Shown here piece after piece: positions 29,670 to 42,439 of a stretch of DNA of 64,000 nt; within the stretch, counting starts at the first letter, position 1, and every line of letters begins with the position of its first letter. The notes beneath the pieces are model-generated. The model did not search any database and was not told the DNA's origin. It was given only the letters and a program-made list of their open reading frames with translations. A program made the translations under genes and the position numbers. Origin of the DNA: Henckelia pumila (lineage: Eukaryota; Streptophyta; Magnoliopsida; Lamiales; Gesneriaceae); NCBI RefSeq assembly GCF_033568475.1, contig NC_133122.1, positions 18,718,206 through 18,782,205 on the forward strand, read 5' to 3'.

Positions 29670-30895
29670 TTACTAAAACGTAATTACCAATAAAAGAAAT
29701 AAACATAATCAAATATATGTTTTTTGGTTCAAAATTTGATATAATATTGTCACTATTTTTTATTTTAACAAGTTTTTATGTGCAAAAATATTCACAAACG
29801 ATATAGATGCATAATAATGTATCTATTTTTTCTATAAAAATTTTAAATTTGATTAATGTTATCATTATTTTTTAATTACACTTAACTTTTTTGTATCCAT
29901 ATATATGTGAAAATATCCATAAATTCTATCTGTAATGAAATTATGAATTTGGTTTCACAATTTGAAATTTGATCGAATATTAAACTAATTTTTTATTTCA
30001 GTTAATTTTGTGTCTCCATATCGTGAACATTTATATAAATGAAATATATGCTAATATAAAAATTTTATTTCATATTTGATTATATGTTATCACTTATCAG
30101 CAATTTTCTATTTATTACAATATACTAATTTTTGTTTTAAAATTGAAAATTTGATATGATGTTATCACAATTTTAATTTCAAACAAATGTTTCGTATGCA
30201 TATATATGTAAAAACAATATTAATAATTTTTACAATAATATTTTAAAAACAAATAAATTTATTATATCATATCAATACTTTGATATAAATTTCAAATACA
30301 AATCAAAATTTTATTATTTAAAAAAACAAGTTTTTTCTAGGAATATTTAATTTAATTTTTAAAATATTATAGATTTAAATACTCAATAAGCATATAAATA
30401 ACTAAACCAGCCGAGTTCGAGAAACTATATAAATTAATATATTTTCACAAGAAAAAAAAATGAGTCGAGCCCGATCCAGAACCTGAGCTCAAGCTGACGA
30501 GCCACTAAACGATCCAATCCCAAGTCCAAGCCCGAGCTCGCAAGCCACTAAACGAGCCGAGCTCGAGTCCGATCTGACGAGCCACTAAACGAGCCGAGCT
30601 AACAAGCCATTAAACGAGCCATTAAACGAGCCATTAAACGAGCCGAGCCCAATCCCGAGCTAACGAGCCACCTAAACGAGCCGAGCTCGAGCTCGAGCTT
30701 CCGAGCCTATTAACGAACATGTTCGCGAGCTAACGAGCCGAACATCCTTAAGATCGGGCTCGGCTCATTAAAATTTTCAAGCTCAAAATTAAGCTCGGGC
30801 TCGGCTCAATAAGCTTAACGAACGAGCCCGAACGAGCTTTTTCACGAGCCGAGCTCCGAATAGCTCGCGAACAGTTCGGTTCATTTACATTCCTA
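27850..30895. mobile_element. hAT-like non-autonomous element nested in the MULE, 3.0 kb
   Basis: The ends are TAGGGATGTAAACGAGCC and, in reverse complement, TAGGAATGTAAATGAACC. An exact 8-bp duplication, CTTGTGTT, flanks the element (27842-27849 and 30896-30903). Both subterminal regions (about 27860-28265 and 30465-30870) are dense with GAGCTCG/GGCTCG motifs in opposite orientation. The 2.2-kb middle is AT-rich with a (TA)n run near 29637-29664 and a short duplication near 28640-28700. No hAT transposase motif is visible. Confidence 0.9.
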
Positions 30896-31262
30896 CTTGT
30901 GTTGTATATTTTACTATTTTTTATGGTAAAATATGGCTTAAATTGAGGCCATTCTCTGGTCCTCATATTCTCTTTTATAAGTTTTGCAAGCTTTTGCCTT
31001 ACCACTCTAGCTTTCTTGATTTTGGCCAACACCAGTATCTTTTGTTAGGACTCCCACTATCATTAGTCTCTTTCTGATTTTTTTCCACATGCAACTCTTT
31101 AAATGACTTACAAAATGCAAAAATGATTCCTCATGACATAACTCCAGTGGTCTTAATTAAGTACACTCCAAACACACGTAATGGACAACAAAATAGTCAA
31201 TGATCAACATCTATCATCAAATAGAATAGAGCATTCATGGATTCTTGAAAAAGACATTTTCT

Positions 31263-31749
31263 TCATTCAATGATAACAACACATCTCTCATATTTCAATT
31301 TAGTTCTCATACAAACACTTGCATTCTTACACAAACATATTTCACGTAATACTAAACCAATCAAATTAAAAAAAAACAGCAACCATGAAACAAGAAGAAA
31401 CAACTTCAATTTTTGGTTCTTCTTCACCATCTCCTTATTTGCATCTTCCAATGTTTGTACTTTCCGCTTTAAAGCTGGAATGATAGTCATAGATCTTGAA
31501 TACATAGGTGGGTCATTCCAAGAAAAAAAATTGCAGCCACTACTCTGTGTTGTAGAAGAAAAGACATGAGATGAAACTCAATCCAAAAATCGACCAAAAT
31601 AAAACAGAAAAATTTAAGAAAAAAATCACCTTCCAATCTTGACACCCATGAAATCTGCGGCCTGGGTTGTCATTTGTCCAAGAAGTTCTCAGTTGCGCTC
31701 TCTTTCCACAATTGCAAAAAATTAACATAGATCCAGAAACAGAAGACAT
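31263..31749 (-). CDS. GRF-type zinc-finger protein carried by the MULE (two exons)
   Basis: Exons are 31749-31630 and 31544-31263 on the minus strand, with GT/AG borders and an in-frame join (133 aa). Residues 12-36 form the front of a GRF zinc finger (CNCGKRAQLRTSWT, then NPGRRFHGC). Exon 2 completes it with SGCNFFSWNDPPM, giving the C-x-C ... C ... C set and the aromatic residues typical of the family. A lysine/glutamate-rich coiled-coil-like stretch (RKVQTLEDANKEMVKKNQK) follows, then a hydrophobic segment (LFLLVSWLLFFFNLIGLVL) that could span a membrane. GRF fingers bind nucleic acid in other proteins; the role here is unknown. The gene starts about 220 bp inside the right TIR and converges on the transposase gene, as mudrB does in MuDR, but the protein is unrelated to MURB as I know it. 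A captured host gene is the alternative. Confidence 0.75.
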
Positions 31750-31968
31750 GAGATAGGTGCAGAAACAAGAAATGCGAAAAAAAATCAATTTTCTAAACAC
31801 GATTTTCAGCCCAGATCTTCTGTTTTGGAGGGTATGAAATAATACATTTTGGAGTGGTAGATTTTTTGTAATTTTTTTGACCGAGTAGGATAATTAATTG
31901 AAGTAGTTGGAGGGAATGAGATACAATTTCCCTCCATGTTTGGTATTTTATGATGTGGAAGCAGAATA

Positions 31969-32212
31969 GGAACCCAATATAAATAGGTGGAAAATAGTCT
32001 TAAGCCATGTAGGTAATATCCCCAATTTTTTATTCCACGTAGGCGAACTCAGATTCCAAATCATCAATTTTCGGCGAGTTTGAATTTTCCGGCCACAATT
32101 GGACGAAAATCGCCAAAAAATAAAATGTAAAGGACTAAGACTGAAAGTTGACTACATAACGGACTAAAATCGCAGAAGAGTAAATATAACGGACGAAAAA
32201 AGCAATTTTCCC
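31969..32212 (-). repeat. MULE right terminal inverted repeat
   Basis: Inverted partner of 23415-23658, ending at TTTTCCC 32206-32212 and followed by the 9-bp target duplication. Confidence 0.93.
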
Positions 32213-32221
32213 CATATTTAA

Positions 32222-33548
32222 TAGCAATTCTTGTTATGATGTCTCCATCAATCATTTGTATTTTTTATAGTTATTATTTTATTTTTTTGTTGGACGACCT
32301 ATTTTTTATACTAAACATATTTATTTGCAAAAATAACAATAATTTCATCATTCTCAATTGCATTCTGCTATGTGATTTTATTTTATTACTTATATGTCAA
32401 TATCGTTAATGATCGATGTACTTGTTGAACACTCTTTTTTCTTTTTAATTTCTTGGTTTTCAAAATATGCTGATCTCATTTTGCTAACAATACTTTCGTT
32501 GTTGAAATTTTTGATTGAGTTTTGAATTACAAATGTTAACACTTCATTTTATTTCAACTTTTTTGTCTATTTTGAGAGTAAATGCATATTATTCTTTATT
32601 TGGTGTATCTAAATGCTTGTGGTATATTGAAGTGTTATCGTCTTATATATGAAAGCGATTTTATTAATAATTGCTAATCATTATATATTATTTGTAAGAA
32701 AAAAATTATTAATATACTTTATGATGGACCGAATCGATATAATATTCAACGCTTCAACAATTAAAAAATTTGCTACATTTTCGAACAATGTTACTGTTGC
32801 AGTTTCAATGTCATCATTTGTTATCATCGTTTTTCTATATTTATATTAACAGTTTAAGATAAGACATTTCAATAACTCATGTAAACTTATAAATATAATG
32901 TTTAAATATATTATTACATTGACATAATATTAATATCAAAGTTTATCCATTTATTACAGCTCATGTTTTCCATTGTTTTGTTGGTTAATCTTGAACAATT
33001 ACTGCATGCTTCGTTTATTGGATTTGTCTTATATTTTTTTATTTCATGTATGTATGTCTTGAAGCAATATAATTTATTATATATTTGTTAATAAGTATAA
33101 ATAAAATTAAATCATGATTTTGTAATTTTCTGTGTCATGTTTTATAAATGTCATTTATAAAATATTTGATCAAATGATAAAATATTCAAAATTTAGCCGG
33201 TGAAATGATAAAAATAAATTAAAATATTAAATAATATTGTACATTTTGTAGATTATTCATCTGATTGAGAATTTGTATCAAGATATTTTTTTTGAATATT
33301 TAATTTGATGTGAGACGTATCATCCATAGTTCTTCTAGATTTTTTTCCGAAGTTATAGCCCGTAGTAGATTGATTAACATAGATATATTTATAGACTTTA
33401 ATAGTTAAATTAAGGAAATAATATCAATCTTATAATTTTTTTAAAATTAATTGAAGATATTCATACCATATATTTGTTGTTGTTTTTTTTCCATGAAGGA
33501 GGGATTTGTGAACGTCGTTTTTGTTTAGAGCTGAACCTTTTCTACTAT
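32222..33548. other. AT-rich intergenic DNA right of the MULE
   Basis: No gene seen. It contains the right copy (32895-33140) of the diverged direct repeat whose left copy is at 22975-23225, so the DNA on both sides of the MULE is related. Confidence 0.5.
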
Positions 33549-34055
33549 TAGTCATAAGAAGAAGTAGTGAGTAATGTTAATAACTAATTTTTGTAAATAT
33601 TATTTACACAAATTTATAAAATTTACCACCAAAACATGTATCTTTAAATTACAGAAAGCTATAATCGATTTATCCATCTCCATCTCTTGCAAAAATATTC
33701 AATCGTTAATTGCAAGATCATCTAAAAAATAATCGTTATAGTTTTTAGCCTTTATTATAAGGAAAAAATAGTTAATTTTTTAAATTTCAATGTTTAAATT
33801 TTCTATTTTTAGTCATAAGGAGAAATAGCGAGTAATGCTAATGAATATTTTTTGTAAATATTTATTTATAAAAAATTAAAATTTTACCTTCAAAACATGT
33901 CATTCTAAGTTTCATAAAGCTATAATAGATTTATCTATCTCCAACTCTTTTAAAAATATTCTTTCGTTAATTTCAAAATATCTCATAAAATAATTGTTAT
34001 AGTTTTTAGTTTTTATGAGGAGGAAAAATAGTTAACTTTTTAAAATTTTAACTTT
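33549..34055. repeat. Imperfect tandem duplication, unit about 260 bp
   Basis: Unit 1 starts AGTCATAAGAAGAAGTAG at 33549 and unit 2 starts AGTCATAAGGAGAAATAG at 33811. The similarity continues through AAAGCTATAAT(C/A)GATTTAT and GTTATAGTTTTTAG to about 34055. It is AT-rich and non-coding. Confidence 0.7.
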
Positions 34056-34509
34056 TTACATATATGATATGTGTGTGTTGGTGTGTTTTTTATTTATTAT
34101 TTTGGATAAACTTGACTCCACTTGAATTGATTTATTTCAATATCAGTGTGTACTTTAATTAGTACTAGCAAAAAAACACACACGTGGTCACCCTCCATGG
34201 ATCTGATTGATATTGCTAGTTTGGTAGAAAAATAAAAATCTCAGATAAAGAAGAACCCACGATTTTAGTGGGAAGCGAAGATATATATATTGGTGAGAAG
34301 CGCACTTCCATGAGCTTGGCTGCAAAAGTTCTTTCAACAAAATCAGTGAATAAGGAAACTTTCAAAACGCAAATTCCAAGGATCTTACAAGCTACTCGTC
34401 CGATTGAATCACAATCTGTGGGAGGAAATATATTTGTACTTGAATTTACATCAAGCCTAGATCGACGGCGAGCTTTGAATGGTGGGCCTTGGAACCACTA
34501 CAACAAAAA

Positions 34510-34750
34510 TGGGATACGTACAACAACGGATATAATCCGTTGTCGTAGGGGTCAAAAAATCGTTGTACTTTAAGGTGTTGTCGAAAATATACCCAACGAC
34601 AACGGATAGTTGTCGTTTCTTTCAAATCCGTTGTCTTTGCCTTGAAACGACAACGGTTTTTATCCGTTGTCGTATATAGAACTTTTAACAACACCGAAAA
34701 TTACAACAGTTTTAAAATGACAAAGACAACGGATTTTATCCGTTGCCGTT
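34510..34750. repeat. CACTA left subterminal repeats
   Basis: About ten copies of ACAACGG or its complement, several paired as short hairpins such as ACAACGGATATAATCCGTTGT. Such arrays are the binding sites for the element's own regulatory protein in En/Spm. Confidence 0.85.
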
Positions 34751-36071
34751 GCTCAATAACAAAACAAAAAAAATTAATTTACAAATTTTCAATATTATAA
34801 ATAAAACAATATTTAAAATTTCTAAAATAAAATTTAATATACAATTTTTCAATATTACAAATCAATATTCTAATTTTAAATTCTAAATCAATCTACACTA
34901 GAAAATATATCGATCGAGTTATGAACTAATCTATATAAATTAACTCGGAACTTTTCTATACATCGAGTTATGAACTAATCTATATAAATTAACTTGGAAC
35001 ACTCCTTCTAGATTAACATCTACCATTATCCCTTGCATCCCGGCTATCTGTACAAGTTGACAAATTCAGGTAGTAGAAAAGAGTATCAACAACAGTAAAC
35101 ATCAGCATTGTCTTTCTCATCATTCTTATCTTCTTCTACAAAAACACAAGAAATAAATTAAGTCAGTGCAGATTTTTGTATTTGAGTATACATGTTTCCA
35201 CATCTAAGCATATTTCAAGAACACAAAACACAGCAGTTTCATCAATCTTGAATCAAATCAAGTGCCGCTAGTTGGATATGCAAGATAACTTGAAGCCCAA
35301 CCAATTTATCTTCACACATATTTATCAAATAAATTCATTCCATGACCCAAATCCTATGTGCAATTTACAAGTTTAATTTCTCATGTCCTGTATTTGTAGA
35401 TTGTATGCTCTGTATCAGAGATTGCATAATGCACTCAATAAAAATCGAAATATTACAAGACCAGCGCCAAATAAAAGATAACTTGATTATCTAAAACTTT
35501 CATTTGAATTACAACTTTTAATAATGTGTGGAATTTCCCCAGTAATTCAAAGAACACCACACAGAAGCAAAGACCCGAATGAAATTCCATATCTCATTCA
35601 TTTCAAAACCAATTCGATCATAACCTTTCTTATTTTCCAGAGCCAAAATCACCAGTGCATTGGCACTGTGATCTTAAAAGCAGATACAAGAGCTACTATC
35701 TATAAAATTATCACATCAAATAAATAAAAATGGAAGGACTTACTGGAGCAAGAATCATCGAGTCATCAAAAAACCACATAAGAATTCAATTACCTTGTCC
35801 AAGTCAATTGATGAACCATATTATTTGTCTGATTTTTCATCCTTCCTTTCTTCTTTCGAATACTTCCTTGATTGACATAATTTTGGAAGCAAACCTGCAC
35901 TGAGGAGAACTCAAATAGATAGTCACTGGGATACTTTTGATTGTCAGCAATCACACTTGAAACACAAAAGCTAAAAAAAGACTACCTTACTGTTCTGTGC
36001 TCGGACAGAAACATGGGATAGAACATCAGGCATATCTGGGGTTAGTACTGCCACAGAGCCATTGGGAATTT

Positions 36072-36806
<735 letters not shown>

Positions 36807-37413
36807 TTAAAAGATTAAATAAATGCATCCCCGATAAAGATTTTATAGTCACACTGATCAAATCAGAATGCAATCATATTGAGCTACTACCACAAAATAA
36901 TATAGTGTACCAGGATTTCAAGGACGGACGCCAACACGATAAAAGCAGCCATAAGTTTTACAAGGTAACCAATTTCTTTTTGATGCATGTATCTCCACAG
37001 TGCTTTCATAAATTGATATTCACAGCTGTTAGATCCATAAAAATATTGTAGTTGCAAACTTTGCATGATATAAATGAGGAGAATGCTCCATAAAAAGTAG
37101 ATATACACATGAAGCAAACTTCAAATTTGGGTGGACAACCTCCCTCACTAAAGCTGTTTAAGCCACAAAGATCTATTGCATATAAGGGAATGAACAAGGT
37201 AATACTTTTTATAAGATATTTAAATCTAAAAGGTTCAGTGTACCTCTTGCGCCCTTATTTAATGCCCAGAGGATTGACATCTTTATAGAAAGCATCCACG
37301 TGCACCAACCAAACCAATCTAAATGTGCAGGCTTTTAACAATAAAAAACATGAGAATAGATACAAAACAAGATTTTAAGTGATTGAAAATCTGACAAACT
37401 TTATTATTTGTAC

Positions 37414-37470
37414 CTTCTTATGCTTAATATGAGTGAAGCCTTGAAGGTACCTTTGTGCCCCTCCAATATC
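37414..37470 (-). pseudogene. Captured exon of unknown origin
   Basis: A 57-base open block between a CAG acceptor and an AAG|GTAC donor on the minus strand, encoding DIGGAQRYLQGFTHIKHKK. It lies between the squalene epoxidase and CCCH fragments. I do not recognise the source gene, and it may be a chance open block with splice-like borders. Confidence 0.3.
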
Positions 37471-38092
37471 CTGCACATGAAGCCATGAGATGCTAAGTGA
37501 ACATGAAACAGTAACAAACAATCATATTAAATGCTGAAACGAATGACAATGGAGAAGCCGAAAGCAAACCTTGTTTTGCAAAATAAGAAAACTCGTAACA
37601 TACATAAACACGCATATCCATCACACCAGAAGGAACACTAAACTATGAGATACTTCATAGATCTAGCCATAGAGAAAACCTATTGATGCCATTGTTACCA
37701 TAAAATTTTCAAATACAACTCGGATCTACAAACATCAATTACTTGGTTATATTAATCGAAATAACTACATTTCAAATACAATTGATATTACTCATTTGAC
37801 GAACATCATACCTAGAAACATTGAAGAAGCAACCTGTAACCCGTACTAAGTTTCCGAGTCCCGAATAGCAGGCATACGACACTTTTCTATGAGCACATCA
37901 AATTTCGCCACTCTCCACCAGCAAAACTAATTGCAAACGTAAATAATCAAACACCAATTGTTAAATCTTTTTGCTTCAGGCATAATATTAATAATCCCCA
38001 AGGCTCAAATTAAACCCAAATTTCCAATCCCACATAAAGATCCGGTCTCCGCAACTGCAAGATGCAAGCTAATAAAAAACGAAAAAACGGAC

Positions 38093-38182
38093 CTTCTTGC
38101 AAGTTAAAGGAGAAGCCAGAAAGTAAACGCAATCCGTGTTCCTCTTGACGACTTCTTCCTCAGCAAGTGAAGGGCCCGCCAT
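38093..38182 (-). pseudogene. Captured first exon of a CCCH zinc-finger protein
   Basis: The minus-strand ATG at 38182 opens 30 codons ending at an AAG|GTCC donor. The peptide MAGPSLAEEEVVKRNTDC, then VYFLASPLTCKK, matches my memory of the N-terminus of plant CCCH-domain proteins of the C3H17 type, whose first finger is split by an intron after CKK. The rest of that gene is absent. Upstream sequence to about 38550 may be its captured leader and promoter. Confidence 0.7.
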
Positions 38183-38803
38183 CCTCCGAAGCTTCAAAAA
38201 AACAAAAAATAAACAGATATTGGTGCGGATCTAAGGTTTAAGAAGAATCTGATAAGGGATGGAATAATCAGAGAGACGAATACATACAGAGATTCAGAAG
38301 AGCTCGCAGAAACATCCAAAATCTGAATTCCAAATAATAACAAAATTATTGTGGTGAATTTCACAATTAACTTCCTTGGGTCAATCGAGAGCCGAGCTTC
38401 GCATAAGAAGAGAGCTTAACATCGAGATTGCCTTGAATTTTTTTCGCGCCTCTTTGCGGAGCTCTTCTCATCCCGACTCCTGCAAAATTCCAAAAAAATG
38501 AAGCCATGAAAATGAAGGTGAAGGTTGTGCGATTTGCTTGAAGGAGTGGCCATTTGGTGAGGATGAGGAGCGGAGAGAAGAGAGGAGGCGAAGAAGAATC
38601 GTGGGTAAACGGGGCGACAGAATATTGTTGGGCTAGGGCTTGTGTATTATATGTGTATATATGTATATATATATGTGTGTGCTTAAAAAAAGGATTGTGT
38701 ATTTTTAAAAATAGGATTGTGTATATATTGTGTATTGTGTATATATATATGTGTGTGTGTTTAAAAAAAGGATTCGTGTATTTAAAAAGAGGATTGTGTA
38801 TTA

Positions 38804-38839
<36 letters not shown>

Positions 38840-38845
38840 TTTTAT

Positions 38846-39044
38846 CATTTGCACCCTAGGGTGCAGGATTTTTCATGTACGATCGGGTTTTAGTGTAAAA
38901 AAAAATACACTAACACCCGGTACAATTTTTCTAGGGTGCAGGATTTTTCGTGTGCGACTACCGGATTTTAGTGTAAAAAAAACACTAAAACCCGGTGATC
39001 GCACACGAAAAATCCTGCATCCTAGTGTGCAGGTGTTCATTACT
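38846..39044. mobile_element. Hairpin element in a (TA)n array (inside CACTA)
   Basis: The central hairpin has arms CTAGGGTGCAGGATTTTTCG and CGAAAAATCCTGCATCCTAG that extend through a TTTTAGTGT / ACACTAAAA core. A further partial copy of the left arm lies at 38853-38915. TA dinucleotide runs bound it on both sides (about 38816-38836 and 39045-39063). Confidence 0.7.
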
Positions 39045-39064
39045 GTATATATATATATATATAA

Positions 39065-39236
39065 ATTTTCAGCTGCCCAACCAATGATGCCCAACTCATC
39101 CACGACCACTAAAACCCGGTAGGGTAGTGGGTTTTAGTGATACGAATTTTTTTTTTTAAAAAAAAACTAAAACCCGATAGTGGGTTTTAGTGGTCGAGGA
39201 CGAGTTGGGCAGAAATGGTTGGGCAGCTGAAAATTA
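39065..39236. mobile_element. Second hairpin element in the same (TA)n region
   Basis: The arms TTTTCAGCTGCCCAACCA and TGGTTGGGCAGCTGAAAA are perfect inverted repeats. Inner arms (CCACTAAAACCCG / CGGGTTTTAGTGG) follow. TA runs flank it at about 39045-39063 and 39239-39251. Its core shares ACTAAAACCCGG with the neighbouring element, suggesting a family relationship. Confidence 0.75.
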
Positions 39237-39289
39237 CTCTATATATATATACATATACATGTGTGTTTAAAAAAAAAAAAAAAAGCAAA

Positions 39290-39740
39290 GCAAAGACAAC
39301 GGATTAAAGACAAGTGTTGTCTTAAACTACATAAAATAATAGAAAAAGACAACGGTTAAAAATAACCGTTGTCGTAGAGCTTAAAAAACACACGCATACA
39401 CAATGGTTTTAAAAACCGTTGTCGTAGAACTCCAAAAACCTGCTCATAGACAACGGATAATAAAAACCGTTGTCGTAGGCCTAAAAAAACCCGCTCATAG
39501 ACAACGGTTAATTAAAACCGTTGTTGTAGGCCATATAAATGCGCTCATAGGCAACGGTTTTAAAAACCCGTTGTCGTTGACACATATAAGACAACGGTTA
39601 TTAAAATAACATTGTTTTTTTTCATTAAAAAGAGGCCAATAACAATGGTTTTAGTAAAATCCGTTGTTAAATACCAAAATACAACGGTTTTTCAAAAAAA
39701 CCGTTGTCTTTTAGGTGTTGTTGATACCATTATTTGGTGT
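39290..39740. repeat. CACTA right subterminal repeats
   Basis: More than a dozen GACAACGG/CCGTTGTC copies, many arranged as hairpins (for example GACAACGG-TTAAAAATAA-CCGTTGTC), at roughly 40-60 bp spacing. They mirror the array at the left end. Confidence 0.88.
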
Positions 39741-42439
39741 AGTGAACTTTTTTAATGATCTTGTGGTTTTCAAGGAATTTAAAGGTATGCAGAAACCACG
39801 CTTACTGAACTTCGATGAAACCTCAATTTGGGTACAATGTCATAACCTACCTTTCGCCCTCTTACACCAAAATTTCTTGGAGAAAATTGGATCTCAGATA
39901 GGTATTGTTGAGGAGATGGACTCTAATGAAAATGGGATCTTCCTGGGAAGTTTTGCAAGAATTCGGATGCGTATCAAATTAGATCAGCCCCTTAAGAGAT
40001 CTGTAAGACTTCGAGTGCAAGACGTTGAGGAAGATTTGGTTGTTATTCTAACCTATGAAAGATTGCCTGACTTCTGTTATGCTTGTGGGCGTATCGGTCA
40101 CTCTTTTAAGGAATGTGAAAGAGAGATAGTGAAAGAAGGGAAATTGGATTATGGTGCTTGGCTACGCGCATCAAATAATAATCGAGGGAGAAAAAATATT
40201 TTACCTTCTCTTCAAAAGCTTCCACTTGAACAACTTGAGAAACACTCTGATGTAGATTGTGATGAGGTAGAGATATCAAAGGAAGAACAGAGCATTCAGG
40301 AAGATGTGGGGAATTCACAGGGTGGGGAAGTGAAAGTGGTGAATCATATGACTTCAACATTCTCAGAACCTTCTATCAGTGTTTCTCCCTTGCAACTATC
40401 TTCTATATGTCAAAGCATCAATAAATTCATTCCTATCTCACCACCAGAGGCTACTGAACTTATCCCTCTTAACTCAACTATGAACTTGGACTACACTGCT
40501 AATCCAAAACCAATTACAAAAATGAAGGAATCAATGAAATGGACGAGGATGGCTAGAGATATACCGATGCAGATGGGATTGGAATGCACAAACATAGTAC
40601 CATCAGTGGGTCAGAAGAGAACGATTGAATCGGTGGAAGATAGTCAGTCTATTTCGACAGACTCAAAGAAGTTGATGTTACATTCATTTCATCCAATGGA
40701 GGAGGTTGCATTGCAACCCCGCCGACATCAATGAATTGCATAGTCTGGAATGTCCGGGGGCTTGGGAACCAACGGGCAATCCGTGAACTTAAACGGCTTT
40801 TGGCCGAAAAGAAACCCTCCATTCTTTTTCTCAGTGAGACAAGAAGGAAAGTAAGTAATATGTCTGTGTGGAAATCTTGGCTTGGTTTTGATGGATGCTT
40901 TATTGTGGATTCACGAGGTCGTAGTGGAGGTTTATGTATGCTGTGGAAGGACCCAATGATAGTTACAATTTTATCTTTTTCCCAGGGACACATTGACTGT
41001 AAAGTTAGAGAAGGGGACAAAAATTGGAGGTTTACAGGCTTCTATGGAAACCCTGATGCTTCACGAAGGAATCAATCCTGGACTCTGTTACGAAGTTTAC
41101 GTGGTATTCAGGAACTTAATAATCTACCTTGGGTAGTGGGAGGTGATTTTAATGAGATCTGTTTTGACAGTGAGAAATGTGGAGGTAATTTGCGACCCTA
41201 TTCTAAAATGCAAGATTTCCGGGACACTCTTGATGATTGTTCATTACAGGATCTCCATTGTACTGGTGAATTGTTTACATGGGTGAATCGAAGAGAGGGT
41301 CGTCAACTAATTTTTGAAAGATTGGACTGGTACGTAGGATCATTGGAATGGAGGCTTCTCTATCCAACATCCTCAGTACACGCCTTGGAATTTTATCATT
41401 CTGATCATAGATCGCTTCTTCTTCAATTGAGTATACCGGATATATGCGGACAAAGTATTTTATCCTCAAGTTCATCCATTATTCGCTTTGAAGCTGGCTG
41501 GCTCCGGGAATCAGAATGCACTGCAAAAGTCATTGAAGGTTGGCGTCCCTATGATGAGTCCATGAACCTTATGCAGCGAATCTCTAACTGCTTAAAAGTC
41601 ATGAATGCTTGGGCTGGAAATTCTCTTAGGATGTTACCAAACAGAATCAAGGAAAAGCGAATTCAACTCAATAACCTTAAATGCATTTCGAAGTGGCCAC
41701 ATTCAATGGAGAAGATATATGATCTTGAAACCGAACTTGAAAAACTATGTACACAAGAGGAAGAATATTGGCGCCAATGCAGCCGTACTCAATGGATCCA
41801 TTCGGGGGACAGAAACTCAAAATTCTTTCATTTGACAGCTTCTAATCGCAAGAACAAAAATGCCATTCGGGGTTTGATATCGGCTCATGGTGATCTATGC
41901 TCTGAACCTCAAGGTATGTCTGAAATCATTGTTGATTATTTTTCAAAGATTTTTTATTCTTGTAATCCATCATTGGAAGAGATGAATTTGATACTTGACT
42001 GTGTGGAAGTTAAGGTTACCAATCTCATGAATGATATACTGTGTGCTCCCTTTACGGAGGACGAAGTAAAGAAAGCGTTGTTCGATATGAATCCGGATAA
42101 GTCTCCGGGTCCGGATGGAATTTCTGCACTGTTATTTCAAAAATTTTGGCACATCATAGGTACATATGTTACAAGGGCTATATTAGGAGTTCTGAATGAT
42201 GATGCTCAACTTGATGACTAGAACAACACATTGGTAACTCTTATCCCTAAGGTAGCCAATCCTCTCATGATGAAAGAGTTTAGACCAATTAGCTTGTGTA
42301 ATGTGTGCTAAAAAATTGTGGCAAGAGCTCTAACCAACCGCATGCGCCCTTTTATGGGTGTTATCATTGACGAATCTCAAAGTGCATGTAGTAGCCCTTA
42401 ACCAAAATCAGTAATTAAGGGATTAATCATAATTACTTG

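Larger units (their letters stand above)
23415..32212 (+). mobile_element. Autonomous-looking Mutator-like element (MULE), 8.8 kb, two genes
   Basis: The terminal inverted repeats are 244 bp each (23415-23658 and 31969-32212) with about four mismatches seen. They start GGGAAAATTGCTTTTTTCG. The 9-bp duplication CATATTTAA flanks the element exactly (23406-23414 and 32213-32221), the expected Mutator length. Inside are a MuDR-type transposase gene on + and a GRF-zinc-finger gene on minus, each reading inward from its own TIR. A 3-kb hAT-like element (27850-30895) is nested between them. Without it the MULE is about 5.7 kb. Near-identical TIRs, an exact TSD and an uninterrupted transposase frame suggest recent activity. 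Confidence 0.95.

Noticed and set aside
34446..34694. Minus-strand frame of 82 codons across the CACTA left end
   Set aside because: It spans the element junction and the subterminal repeats, so it cannot be an ancestral gene.
38554..39122. Frames rich in Y, I, C and V near 38.6-39.1 kb
   Set aside because: They are translations of TA/TG microsatellite and hairpin elements within the CACTA element.
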